Shown: positions 51,910-59,281, counted from the first letter of the stretch. The stretch is 64,000 nt of DNA from Bacillus infantis (GCF_020171945.1 NZ_JAIVAP010000018.1:1-64000); one strand, 5' to 3'. The notes: generated by a model not told the origin, from the letters alone. Numbers and translations are program-made.

Positions 51910-52490
51910 CAGAAGAAAACAAGCGGCATGCCTATCTCGGCTGGACAGATTCTCCTTTGTGCCCTGAAGAGAAGGAGCGGTTCGAAGCCTGGGCACAATC
52001 ACTCCCGGAGTATCCTTTCATTTTTTCAAGCGACATGGTACGCTGCCTCGAGACTGCCAGTATTTTGCCCGGAGGGAATGCTCTCAAGCTGAAGGAGCTG
52101 CGGGAAATGAATTTTGGCAGATGGGAAGGCAGTGTCTATGAAGAGCTGAAGAATGATCCTGCCTACCAGGCCTGGCTCAATGATCCTTTTGTTGCCCCGA
52201 TACCGGAAGGCGAGGATTATGGGCAGTTTTCTGAAAGGGTCATGCATGGCTGGGGAAAAATCAGGACCGGCCTGATTCGGAATAAAGGAACAAGAGCTGC
52301 TGTCGTCACGCACGGCGGGGTGATCCGTCAGCTGCTGACCAGGCTTGCGCCAGAGGAAAGGCCATTCTGGGAGTGGAAAGCCCCGCATGCCGGCGCCATC
52401 ACATTGCTCTGGGAAAACAATGGTTTCAGGAGGGGTGGAAGATGCACTTTATTATTGGAGGAAGCTTCAACGGGAAAGCTGCCTGGGTGA
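51858..52490 (+). CDS. Histidine phosphatase, probable alpha-ribazole-phosphate phosphatase (CobC-like)
   Basis: The 210-residue protein is of the phosphoglycerate-mutase-like family. The catalytic N-terminal motif reads LFRHVLTEEN, with Val where most relatives have Gly after RH. The other residues (SSDMVRCLETA, EMNFGRWEG and VVTHGGVIRQL) are intact. Position between cobS and the CobU-like gene suggests dephosphorylation of alpha-ribazole phosphate or of cobalamin phosphate. GAAGGAG precedes the ATG; it overlaps cobS by 52 bases. Confidence 0.85.
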   Translation: MLFMDGTVAVTLFRHVLTEENKRHAYLGWTDSPLCPEEKERFEAWAQSLPEYPFIFSSDMVRCLETASILPGGNALKLKELREMNFGRWEGSVYEELKNDPAYQAWLNDPFVAPIPEGEDYGQFSERVMHGWGKIRTGLIRNKGTRAAVVTHGGVIRQLLTRLAPEERPFWEWKAPHAGAITLLWENNGFRRGGRCTLLLEEASTGKLPG

Positions 52491-52870
52491 AGAGGCAGTA
52501 TGCAGAAGAAAAGGCTTCCTGGCATAGTGCCTACAAGGGCGAGTGTTTTCCTGAAGCTGCTGATGCAGCGACAGACTGTGTCATTCTGGAAGGAATCGAA
52601 CAGTGGATCCGCGAAGATATAAAGAGAATGGATAAGGATCCGGCAAGAGCCCTGTGGAAGGAGCGGCTGGATGATTGGCTCCGCTGGGAAGCCGGCGTGC
52701 AGGAAAGAAAACTGGTGCTGATCGGGACAGATATCACCAAAGGGATTGTACCAATTGAAAAAGAAGACCGGGACTGGCGGGATGCCTCCGGGTGGATATT
52801 CCAGGATGCTGCTGCAGCTGCTGAAAGGGCAGATCTGATCTGGTATGGCATCAGCCGGAGATTAAAATAA
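52442..52870 (+). CDS. CobU-like protein, short and with altered P-loop
   Basis: This 142-residue protein aligns with CobU at the start (MHFIIGGSFNGKAAWVKRQ) and in its last third (LIGTDITKGIVPIEKEDRDWRDASGWIFQ, like the NEVGxGIVP...RxxRDxxGxxxQ block of CobU). It is about 45 residues shorter. The P-loop reads GGSFNGKA, with Ala instead of Ser or Thr after the Lys. The middle, where CobU carries its guanylylated His, differs. The ribosome site AGGAGGGG is strong, so it is surely translated. Its biochemical role is unclear. Confidence 0.8.
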   Translation: MHFIIGGSFNGKAAWVKRQYAEEKASWHSAYKGECFPEAADAATDCVILEGIEQWIREDIKRMDKDPARALWKERLDDWLRWEAGVQERKLVLIGTDITKGIVPIEKEDRDWRDASGWIFQDAAAAAERADLIWYGISRRLK

Positions 52871-52889
52871 AAAGATAGGGGAAATGAAA

Positions 52890-53471
52890 ATGAGGATTTA
52901 TACAAGGACAGGCGATAAAGGACAGACAAGCATCATTGGCGGCCGGGTGGACAAAGATGATGTCCGGGTTGAGGCGTATGGCACAGTCGATGAGGTGAAC
53001 TGCTTTGTCGGACAGGCCATGACTGAGCTGGATGAAAAGATATTCCAGGATGTGCTTGATGATCTGGAAAAGATTCAGCATGAGCTGTTTGACTGCGGAG
53101 GAGACCTGGCCAATGTGTCGGCTAAAAGGGAACTGAAGCTTGGGCAGGAAGCCATCGATTATCTGGAAAGCAGGATCGATGAATTCATTGAAGAGGCGCC
53201 CGAGCTAGAACGCTTCATCCTCCCTGGAGGTTCAAAGCCTTCTGCTTCCATCCATATAGCAAGGACGGTATCCAGAAGGGCAGAGCGGCTCATCGTCACA
53301 CTCATTAAAACAGAAGAAAAGGTTCCTGAAGTTTGCCTGCAGTATATGAACCGCCTCTCTGACTATTTCTTCGCATTGGCGAGGGTGATCAATTTCCGCC
53401 TTCAAGTGAAGGATGTGGAATATGTTCGGAGCGCAAAGGTTTTCCGCGGCGGAAAGCGCAAGGAGAACTGA
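52890..53471 (+). CDS. Cob(I)alamin adenosyltransferase (PduO/YvqK type)
   Basis: The 193-residue enzyme transfers adenosyl from ATP to cob(I)alamin or cobinamide. It starts MRIYTRTGDKGQTSIIGG (the ATP-binding P-loop of the PduO family) and has YGTVDEVNCFVG near 34 and the RRAERL segment near 133. The ATG at 52890 is eight bases from GGGG; that at 52884 is too close. It lies 19 bases after the CobU-like gene. Confidence 0.94.
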   Translation: MRIYTRTGDKGQTSIIGGRVDKDDVRVEAYGTVDEVNCFVGQAMTELDEKIFQDVLDDLEKIQHELFDCGGDLANVSAKRELKLGQEAIDYLESRIDEFIEEAPELERFILPGGSKPSASIHIARTVSRRAERLIVTLIKTEEKVPEVCLQYMNRLSDYFFALARVINFRLQVKDVEYVRSAKVFRGGKRKEN

Positions 53472-53473
53472 TT

Positions 53474-53968
53474 GTGAAAAATAAAAAGATGATGCTGGCT
53501 GCCTTGTTCATAGCTTTTTCAGCCATTGGGGCAGCAGTCAAGATTCCGGCGGTCATAGGGAGTGTGGCACTCGATTCCTTTCCTGCCTTAGCTGCCGCTG
53601 CCCTGCTGGGGGGCGGAGCCGGCAGCATTGTGGCCGGGCTCGGCCACCTCTTGTCGGCACTGGTCGGCGGGATGCCGCTCGGACCGCTTCATTTTCTCGT
53701 TGCAGCCGAAATGGCCGTTCTGGTTTTGGTTTACGGAAAACTGTGGGGAAGCGGCCGGAGGAAGGCGGCTTTCGTCATTTTTGCAGCAGGCAACACGTTT
53801 GCAGCACCGCTCCCGTTCCTTTTTTTTATGGGGACTGGTTTTTATATAGCGATTGTCCCGTCCCTTCTGATTGGCTCGGTCTTAAATGGGTTGCTGGCTT
53901 TCTGGGCAGTCCCGCGCATCAGCCGGGTGCTTGGTGAGAGGCAGAGGGAAGGGAATGTGCCGGAATGA
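53474..53968 (+). CDS. cblT: Alpha-ribazole transporter CblT (ECF-type S component)
   Basis: The 164-residue membrane protein has five hydrophobic segments and an S-component-like layout (ALDSFPALAAAALLGGGAGSIVAGLGHLLSALVGG, then AAGNTFAAPLPFLF). It is paired with a PurM-like kinase gene overlapping it by four bases. This pairing is the CblT/CblS alpha-ribazole salvage system described in Listeria and Geobacillus. The name rests on this context and on general resemblance. The GTG start has AAGGAG ahead of it. Confidence 0.8.
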   Translation: MKNKKMMLAALFIAFSAIGAAVKIPAVIGSVALDSFPALAAAALLGGGAGSIVAGLGHLLSALVGGMPLGPLHFLVAAEMAVLVLVYGKLWGSGRRKAAFVIFAAGNTFAAPLPFLFFMGTGFYIAIVPSLLIGSVLNGLLAFWAVPRISRVLGERQREGNVPE

Positions 53969-54681
53969 GGGATGTAGTATACATACCAGGCGGAAATGGG
54001 GAAACCCTGGTCATCAGCAGCGACAACAGCGGCGGCATCGGCCTGAAGGAAGCTGACCATGTAAAGGTCCCGTATGAAACGGTTGCTTACTTTGCTTTTC
54101 GGACGGCTGTCATGGAGAATCTTTCAGCCGGCGGTGCTCCTTTTGCTGCCGTCCTGCACAATTTTGCAGGGGACGAGCATTGGAATGCGCTTGCAGGGGG
54201 CATTGAGAAGGGTGCACAGGAAGCGGGGATTGAAGGCTTGACTGTCACAGGAAGCACCGAAAGTAATTTTGATCTCCTCCAATCAGCGGTCGGGCTGATC
54301 GTTATCGGAAATAAGACAGGACGCCCTGAAGGTCCCCCCCTTTACACCGGCCGGGAGAAGCTGGCTGTCATCGGGCTGCCGCTTGTCGGTGAGGAGGTCC
54401 TGAGCAAAAAAGAGGCAATCGCACCGCTTTCTCTATTTAAGGAAATCAGCAGGATGGATGGGATCCGTACACTGCCTGTCGGCTCGAAGGGAATACTTTA
54501 TGAGCTGAACCAGCTTTTTTCCAATAGGGAGTTCACTGGAGATGAAGTTTCCTGCAAGGGCGTGGACCTCATAAAATCAGGCGGGCCTTCCTGCTGCTTC
54601 ATCGCCTCCTATTCCAGAGAGCTTGAGCAGGAAATACTGGTGAAGGCGGGAAGCTTTCATCAGCAGCTGGAGATCAACTAG
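53965..54681 (+). CDS. cblS: Alpha-ribazole kinase CblS (AIR synthase-related)
   Basis: The 238-residue protein resembles PurM/ThiL-type ATP-grasp-free kinases: ISSDNSGGIGLKEADHVKVP near residue 17 and YFAFRTAVMENLSAGGAP near 43, with a second domain (KSGGPSCCFIASY) near the end. In the Listeria/Geobacillus pathway CblS phosphorylates alpha-ribazole imported by CblT, replacing CobT in making alpha-ribazole phosphate for CobS. It overlaps cblT by four bases. Confidence 0.82.
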   Translation: MRDVVYIPGGNGETLVISSDNSGGIGLKEADHVKVPYETVAYFAFRTAVMENLSAGGAPFAAVLHNFAGDEHWNALAGGIEKGAQEAGIEGLTVTGSTESNFDLLQSAVGLIVIGNKTGRPEGPPLYTGREKLAVIGLPLVGEEVLSKKEAIAPLSLFKEISRMDGIRTLPVGSKGILYELNQLFSNREFTGDEVSCKGVDLIKSGGPSCCFIASYSRELEQEILVKAGSFHQQLEIN

Positions 54682-54695
54682 AGGAGGAATGAAAC

Positions 54696-55310
54696 TTGCT
54701 TGATTTATATTTTGTAAGGCATGGTGAAACGGAGTGGAATAAAGCCGGACGGATGCAGGGCAGGCTCGATTCAAATTTGACCGAAAAGGGCCTGAAGGAA
54801 GCTGAAAGGCTCGGGGAATATTTGCGGGAAATGCAATTTGACGAAATCATCTCAAGCCCGAGCTCCCGGACTATCCAGACAGCCGAAAAGCTTGCCGGAA
54901 GCACTGCGGCCATCCGTACGGACGAAAGACTGATGGAAATCCATCTTGGCCAGTGGCAGGGAAAAACGGGGGACGAAATAAAGATGCTCTTTCCTGAACA
55001 GTACGGTTATTACTGGAACGAGCCGGAAAAGTTTGAGAACCCGGAGGGAGAAACATTTCTGGATGTGAAAAACAGGCTGGCCGGGTTCCTGCAGGAGCTC
55101 GGAGGCAGCCGGAGCACAGGAAAAATCCTGATCATAACCCACGCGGTTGTCATCAAAACAGCGGTCATGCTCGCCAATAAGGTGACAGTCAAAGAAATCT
55201 GGGAGCCCCCATTCATCCATGGCACAAGCCTCACCCATATGACATACAGGGACGGAGTGCTCGAGCTTATACTCGCCGGTGATCTTTCCCATATCGGAGT
55301 GCCAGGCTGA
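54696..55310 (+). CDS. Histidine phosphatase, likely alpha-ribazole phosphatase
   Basis: The 204-residue enzyme has the classic LYFVRHGETEWN near residue 4, SPSSRTIQTAEKL near 53, LMEIHLGQWQG near 80 and ITHAVVIKTAVM near 144; in the last one Ala replaces the usual Gly after His. It is the second such phosphatase of the operon. One probably acts on alpha-ribazole phosphate or cobalamin-5'-phosphate. The TTG start has GAGGAGG seven bases upstream. Confidence 0.87.
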   Translation: MLDLYFVRHGETEWNKAGRMQGRLDSNLTEKGLKEAERLGEYLREMQFDEIISSPSSRTIQTAEKLAGSTAAIRTDERLMEIHLGQWQGKTGDEIKMLFPEQYGYYWNEPEKFENPEGETFLDVKNRLAGFLQELGGSRSTGKILIITHAVVIKTAVMLANKVTVKEIWEPPFIHGTSLTHMTYRDGVLELILAGDLSHIGVPG

Positions 55311-55718
55311 ATGCTCGTGAAATATATCAGGTGCGGGGTTGATCCGGATTTCAGAGAAAAGTTCAGCCTCGCCCAAATGGGCTGGGAGCCATTGAAGCAC
55401 GTCCCCGGATTTATCCGGCAGTTCGGCGGCTGGACCAGACCGGAAGGGGATGCCGATGCCGTTATCTTTGGTTTATGGGAGAGCAGGGCCAGCTACGATT
55501 ATTTTATGTCTAGTCTGCATGATAGTCTGATAGGTGAATCATCACAAGAACGGTATTTCCAATCTATTTCCGTGGTACTTTATGAGGTGGATGAGAGTAT
55601 GGTCCATGGGGCGGACGCCAGCAGCGGTCTCTTGGACATTCTTGGGGAGAAACTGGGCATAGAAACCCGTGAAGTGGAGCTTGCCGGGGAGTGGGAAGTA
55701 CGCACGGCAATCAGCTGA
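55311..55718 (+). CDS. DUF4937 (YdbC-like) domain protein
   Basis: The 135-residue protein contains the region GWEPLKHVPGFIRQFGGWTR then IFGLWESRASYDYFMSSLHD, as in the YdbC/DUF4937 proteins with a dimeric alpha-beta barrel (antibiotic monooxygenase-like) fold. It has no known cobalamin role. Its ATG follows the stop of the preceding gene directly, and the operon terminator overlaps its stop, so it belongs to the cobalamin transcript. Confidence 0.8.
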   Translation: MLVKYIRCGVDPDFREKFSLAQMGWEPLKHVPGFIRQFGGWTRPEGDADAVIFGLWESRASYDYFMSSLHDSLIGESSQERYFQSISVVLYEVDESMVHGADASSGLLDILGEKLGIETREVELAGEWEVRTAIS

Positions 55719-55742
55719 GAGTCTAAGACCCTCAGCTTTTTT
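55713..55742 (+). terminator. Terminator of the cobalamin operon
   Basis: AGCTGAG and CTCAGCT, with AGTCT/AGAC inside, then six T. Confidence 0.92.
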
Positions 55743-55756
55743 AGTGGAAATTTAAA

Positions 55757-56270
55757 GTCATGTATAGAAAGAAGGCTAATCGATGCATGACAGGCAGGGA
55801 AAGAAGGCGGTCATGTATAGAAAGAAGGTTAATTGATGCATGACAGGCAGGGAAAGAAGGCGGTCATGTATAGAAAGAGGGTTAATTGATGCATGACAGG
55901 CAGGGAAAGAAGGCGGTCATGTATAGAAAGAGGGTTAATCGATGCATGACAGGCAGGGAAAGAAGGCGGTCATGTATAGAAAGAGGGTTAATTGATGCAT
56001 GACAGGCAGGAAAAGAAGGCGGTCATGTATAGAAAGAAGGTTAATCGATGCAAGACTGTTAGGAAAAGAAGGTAGTCATGTATAGAAAGAAGGCTAATCG
56101 ATGCATGACAGGCAGGAAAAGAAGGCGGTCATGTATAGAAAGAGGGTTAATCGATGCATGACTGTTAGGAAAAGAAGGTAGTCATGTATAGAAAGAAGGT
56201 TAATCGATGCAAGACTGGTAAGAAAAGAAGGCGGTCATGTATAGAAAGAAGGTTAATTGATGCATGACTA
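55757..56270. repeat. Tandem array of a 53-bp unit, ten copies
   Basis: Units start with GTCATGTATAGAAAG at 55757, 55810, 55863, 55916, 55969, 56022, 56075, 56128, 56181 and 56234, exactly 53 bases apart; the last is partial. Units differ at a few positions (for example TTAATC/TTAATT, GGCAGGG/GTTAGGA), and the variants are shared between units, which suggests duplication of pairs. Each unit has GTCATG near its start and CATGAC near position 30, able to form a hairpin. No long open frame spans it. Confidence 0.97.
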
Positions 56271-56339
56271 GAGGATATGCCGGTGAGGCAGCAGAAACAA
56301 TTTTCTCTATTGAATACAGGGATTCATTTTGTTATACTT

Positions 56340-56357
56340 CTAACTAACGATAGTTAG
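56340..56357. promoter_or_regulatory. Operator of the TetR-type gene
   Basis: CTAACTA-ACGA-TAGTTAG is a perfect seven-base inverted repeat 15 bases before the TetR gene, next to a TATACT-like -10 box. It is the expected autoregulatory site. Confidence 0.8.
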
Positions 56358-56372
56358 GGAGATGAAACAAGG

Positions 56373-56960
56373 ATGACTTCACAGCAGATCAAACAAGCAG
56401 CATTAAAGCTTTTTGCTGAAAAAGGATACGAGGGAACGCCGCTCTCCGCCATCGCCAAGGCGGTTGGCATTAAAACGCCTTCTTTATATGCGCATTTTCC
56501 TTCAAAAGAAGAGCTGTTCCTGTCGGTTTTCCGGGATACTGTTTCCCTGGAGCTGCTCACAATTAAGGAAGCCATGGAAGATCAAAGCTCTGATAATGCT
56601 CTTGATACGATCAAGGCGATCTTTGATGCGCTGACCGAGTTAAGAGAAGAAAATGAGAATATCCAGTTTTTTAAACGGGCGATATTCTTTCCGCCGGCTG
56701 ATCTCGGACCAAAGCTGAAAGAAGAATTTTTTGAATATGAAAAGCATTCCACTGACATGCTGCAGGGCCTCTTTGAGCACGGTAAAAAAGAGTCGATGTT
56801 CACGGCGGCCGGCAGCGGCGAAATGGCTGCTGCTTTTTATTGCCTGATTGACGGGCTTCTGGTCGAACAGCATTATTACAGCCAGGAGGAATACAACAAA
56901 CGGAGAGAATCGGCATGGAAGATCTTCCTGGCCGGAATCATCATGAAGAAAGAGGGGTAG
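56373..56960 (+). CDS. TetR/AcrR family transcriptional regulator
   Basis: The 195-residue protein has the N-terminal TetR helix-turn-helix (IKQAALKLFAEKGYEGTPLSAIAKAVGIKTPSLYAHFPSKEELF, residues 6-49) and a helical ligand domain. It is the first gene of a three-gene operon with two SMR efflux genes, the same order as B. subtilis yvdT-yvdS-yvdR. It should repress the operon through the palindrome at 56340-56357 until a ligand, probably an exported cation, binds. Confidence 0.92.
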   Translation: MTSQQIKQAALKLFAEKGYEGTPLSAIAKAVGIKTPSLYAHFPSKEELFLSVFRDTVSLELLTIKEAMEDQSSDNALDTIKAIFDALTELREENENIQFFKRAIFFPPADLGPKLKEEFFEYEKHSTDMLQGLFEHGKKESMFTAAGSGEMAAAFYCLIDGLLVEQHYYSQEEYNKRRESAWKIFLAGIIMKKEG

Positions 56961-56965
56961 CATCA

Positions 56966-57310
56966 ATGCCTTGGGTATATTTATTTGCAGCAGGATTATG
57001 CGAAATAGGCTGGGCTTTCGGGCTTAAGTATTCAGAAGGATTCACAAAGCCATTGCCCGCTGCCATCACGGTTATATTGATCATCATCAGCTTTATGCTG
57101 TTCTCAAATGCGATGAAGACCATCCCGATCGGAACAGCTTATGCAGTATTCACTGGAATCGGAGCGGCAGGGACTGTAATTGTCAGTATGATGTTCCTCG
57201 GAGAGCCGGGCGGGGCTGTGAAGCTTTTATTCCTGGCGCTGCTGCTCGGCGGCATCATTGGGCTGAAAATGACCTCTAAAGAAGAAGAGACGGAAAAGGG
57301 GGCTGAGTAG
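56966..57310 (+). CDS. Small multidrug resistance (SMR) efflux protein, subunit 1
   Basis: The 114-residue four-helix protein starts MPWVYLFAAGLCEIGWAFGLKYSEGF, with the catalytic Glu at 13, and has IPIGTAYAVFTGIGAAGTV in helix 3. A short charged tail (KEEETEKGAE) is typical of one member of a heteromeric SMR pair. Such pairs export guanidinium or quaternary cations. The start at 56966 follows GAGGGG. It lies five bases after the TetR gene and two before subunit 2. Confidence 0.92.
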   Translation: MPWVYLFAAGLCEIGWAFGLKYSEGFTKPLPAAITVILIIISFMLFSNAMKTIPIGTAYAVFTGIGAAGTVIVSMMFLGEPGGAVKLLFLALLLGGIIGLKMTSKEEETEKGAE

Positions 57311-57312
57311 GC

Positions 57313-57627
57313 ATGTCGTGGTTTTATTTAGTATTGGCGGGCTTCGGTGAAATAGGCTTTGTCATTTTCATGAAGCTCTCAGAAGGCTTTACCAGAAAAA
57401 AGTATACAATCTTATCCGCGTTATCAGGCTTCATCAGCTTTTATTTTCTTTCCCGGGCACTGCTGGAGATTCCGATTGGCACCGGCTACGGGATCTGGAC
57501 CGGAATCGGTGCAGCTGGAAGCGTGCTGCTTGGCATGCTGTTTTTCGGTGAATCCCGGGACTGGAAGCGGGTTGTATTTATTGGGATGATCATCGGCGGT
57601 GTTATTGGCTTAAAAACGATCAGCTAA
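57313..57627 (+). CDS. Small multidrug resistance (SMR) efflux protein, subunit 2
   Basis: The 104-residue partner begins MSWFYLVLAGFGEIGFVIFMKLSEGF (Glu at 13) and has IPIGTGYGIWTGIGAAGSV. The four-helix form and length are normal. Together with subunit 1 it probably forms a hetero-oligomer like YvdSR or YkkCD. Only two bases separate the genes. Confidence 0.92.
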   Translation: MSWFYLVLAGFGEIGFVIFMKLSEGFTRKKYTILSALSGFISFYFLSRALLEIPIGTGYGIWTGIGAAGSVLLGMLFFGESRDWKRVVFIGMIIGGVIGLKTIS

Positions 57628-57632
57628 GCAGA

Positions 57633-57669
57633 GGCAGCAGCTCTAAAATGTAGAGCTGCTGCTTTTTTT
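57633..57669 (+). terminator. Terminator of the SMR operon
   Basis: GGCAGCAGCTCT and AGAGCTGCTGC pair around AAAATGT, followed by TTTTTTT. Confidence 0.92.
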
Positions 57670-57676
57670 CGGCTGT

Positions 57677-57748
57677 TTCTACCTGGTTTCAGAGTTATTC
57701 TACCTGAATTTTTGTTTTTTCTGCCTGAAATCAGCTGGATTCTACCTA
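57677..57748. repeat. Four TTCTACCTG motifs at exact 21-bp spacing
   Basis: TTCTACCTG (57677), TTCTACCTG (57698), TTCTGCCTG (57719) and TTCTACCTA (57740) occur with a constant 21-base period. The 12 bases between them are not conserved except for an AT-rich tendency. They sit just after the SMR terminator. Confidence 0.8.
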
Positions 57749-57880
57749 ACAATAGTGATAATTTTTTCATATAACATGTATTACCAATTTATCTAATGTA
57801 AAAATTTGAAAAATTATAAAAAAATCTTACATAAATGCTAGAATATAAGAAAAAAGGAGCCATAACCAATGTACTGCCAA

Positions 57881-57895
57881 CTAACCGACAGTTAG
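57881..57895. promoter_or_regulatory. Operator-like palindrome before the methyltransferase gene
   Basis: CTAAC-CGACA-GTTAG lies about 70 bases before the methyltransferase. Aligned with the TetR operator (AACTAAC.GATAGTTAG), it reads AACTAACCGACAGTTAG, nearly the same with one extra base. Confidence 0.45.
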
Positions 57896-57964
57896 CAACC
57901 CGATAAGGGGGCCGCCTTCCTTCTATTTTGCCAAGTTAATGAACAATAGACAGGAGGAGACGGA

Positions 57965-58726
57965 ATGAACAGAGCATATTTTGATTTTTTAGTAAAACAA
58001 GCTGAGAAGGAATTTAAAGGATGGGACTTCTCTTATCTGACGGAAACAGGGAGGATGGCCTCTGAGCCTCTGGCATGGAATTATGCGAACTGGGTGCTGC
58101 CTGAGATGCTGAATGCGGCATCCATGCTGGACATGGGCACCGGCGGAGGAGAGTTTCTTTCCTTATTATCCCCGCTTCCGTCCAATACAGCTGCCACAGA
58201 AGGGTACGGACCGAATATAGAGATTGCAGCAGAACGTCTGGGGCCGCTTGGAATAAAGGTTTATGAGATAAAAGACGATTCGGGGCTGCCTTTTGATGAC
58301 CGCCTGTTTGATCTCGTGATTAACCGCCATGAGTCTTATGATCCACAGGAAGTGAACCGCATCCTGAAGCCAGGAGGATTTTTCATCACCCAGCAGGTTG
58401 GCGGCACAGACAACTTAGGTTTGAACCGATTACTCGGCGCTAAAGAGGACTTCGGGTATGCCGGCTGGAACCTTGAGAAGTCCATTCACCAGCTTGAAGA
58501 TGCCGGCTTCCATATTGCCGACTCTTATGAAGCATACCCTTATACAAGATTCTACGATGTCGGCGCCATTCTCTACTATTTGAAGGCCATTCCCTGGCAG
58601 ATAGAAGGGTTTACTGCTGCGGGATACGAAAAAAAGCTGAGGGAGCTGCACGGGGAAATCCAGCGGACGGGTTATGCGGAAGTCCGGTCGCACCGGTTCA
58701 TTATAAAAGCGCAAAAGAAAAGCTGA
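57965..58726 (+). CDS. Class I SAM-dependent methyltransferase
   Basis: The 253-residue protein has motif I MLDMGTGGGEFL near residue 54, an acidic motif II region (YGPNIEIAAERL), and motif IV DDRLFDLVINRHESYDPQEVNRILKPGGFFITQQVGG. The substrate is unknown. CAGGAGGAG precedes the ATG. A VOC-family gene follows after 46 bases and a GCCGGCC hairpin. Confidence 0.88.
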   Translation: MNRAYFDFLVKQAEKEFKGWDFSYLTETGRMASEPLAWNYANWVLPEMLNAASMLDMGTGGGEFLSLLSPLPSNTAATEGYGPNIEIAAERLGPLGIKVYEIKDDSGLPFDDRLFDLVINRHESYDPQEVNRILKPGGFFITQQVGGTDNLGLNRLLGAKEDFGYAGWNLEKSIHQLEDAGFHIADSYEAYPYTRFYDVGAILYYLKAIPWQIEGFTAAGYEKKLRELHGEIQRTGYAEVRSHRFIIKAQKKS

Positions 58727-58772
58727 CAGATCAGCCGGCCGGAAGGGCCGGCCTGTTGAAAGGGGCGGAAAG

Positions 58773-59156
58773 ATGAGTTTGAAGCTGGGCTATATCATTT
58801 TATATGTTGAAGATTTGGAAAAGACGAAGCGGTTTTATGGCGAACTTCTCGGTCTCGAGCTGAAAAATGAATTTGGCACCTACATAGAATATGACACAGG
58901 CAGCACGATCCTCTCCATGAACACAAGGGAAAATGGGCGTGAACTGACAGATCTTCCAATACCAGCAGGTTTCCGGGAAGAGCAGACGATGGAGCTGGGC
59001 TTTGTGACGGAGGATGTGGAAGGGACAATCGAAAAGGCACGCAAGGCAGGAGTCCGCATTTTGCTGGAACCCGTGAAAAAGCCCTGGGGGCAGACTGTCG
59101 CCTATATGGAAGATCCGGATGGGCATTATATTGAGATTTGCACACCCATCGGCTAA
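58773..59156 (+). CDS. VOC (glyoxalase/bleomycin-resistance) superfamily protein
   Basis: The 127-residue protein has the paired beta-alpha-beta VOC fold: LGYIILYVEDLEKTKRFYGELLGLEL at the start and a second module ending in VAYMEDPDGHYIEIC, with the metal-ligand Glu. The substrate cannot be inferred. AAAGGGGCGG precedes the ATG. Confidence 0.88.
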   Translation: MSLKLGYIILYVEDLEKTKRFYGELLGLELKNEFGTYIEYDTGSTILSMNTRENGRELTDLPIPAGFREEQTMELGFVTEDVEGTIEKARKAGVRILLEPVKKPWGQTVAYMEDPDGHYIEICTPIG

Positions 59157-59164
59157 AAATGCCT

Positions 59165-59194
59165 GGCCCTCTTTTTAGAGGGCTTATTTTTTTG
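59165..59194 (+). terminator. Terminator after the VOC gene
   Basis: GGCCCTCT-TTT-AGAGGGC followed by TTATTTTTTT. Confidence 0.9.
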
Positions 59195-59281
59195 CGTGAA
59201 CAAGATTTATCCGGTTAAGTATTTCGAAGAAAATCGAAGAAAAACAGTGGAAACTCATTAATTCGGCGCTTACACCAGCTC

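Noticed and set aside
52026-55400. Long antisense frames in the cobalamin operon (for example 54852-55400)
   Set aside because: They mirror conserved coding genes and lack start signals of their own.
55757-56270. CRISPR array
   Set aside because: The 53-base units abut each other with no unique spacers and no cas genes are near; it is a tandem repeat.
56300-56400. Guanidine (ykkC) riboswitch before the SMR pair
   Set aside because: None of the ykkC conserved blocks is present; the operon begins with a TetR gene and its palindrome instead.
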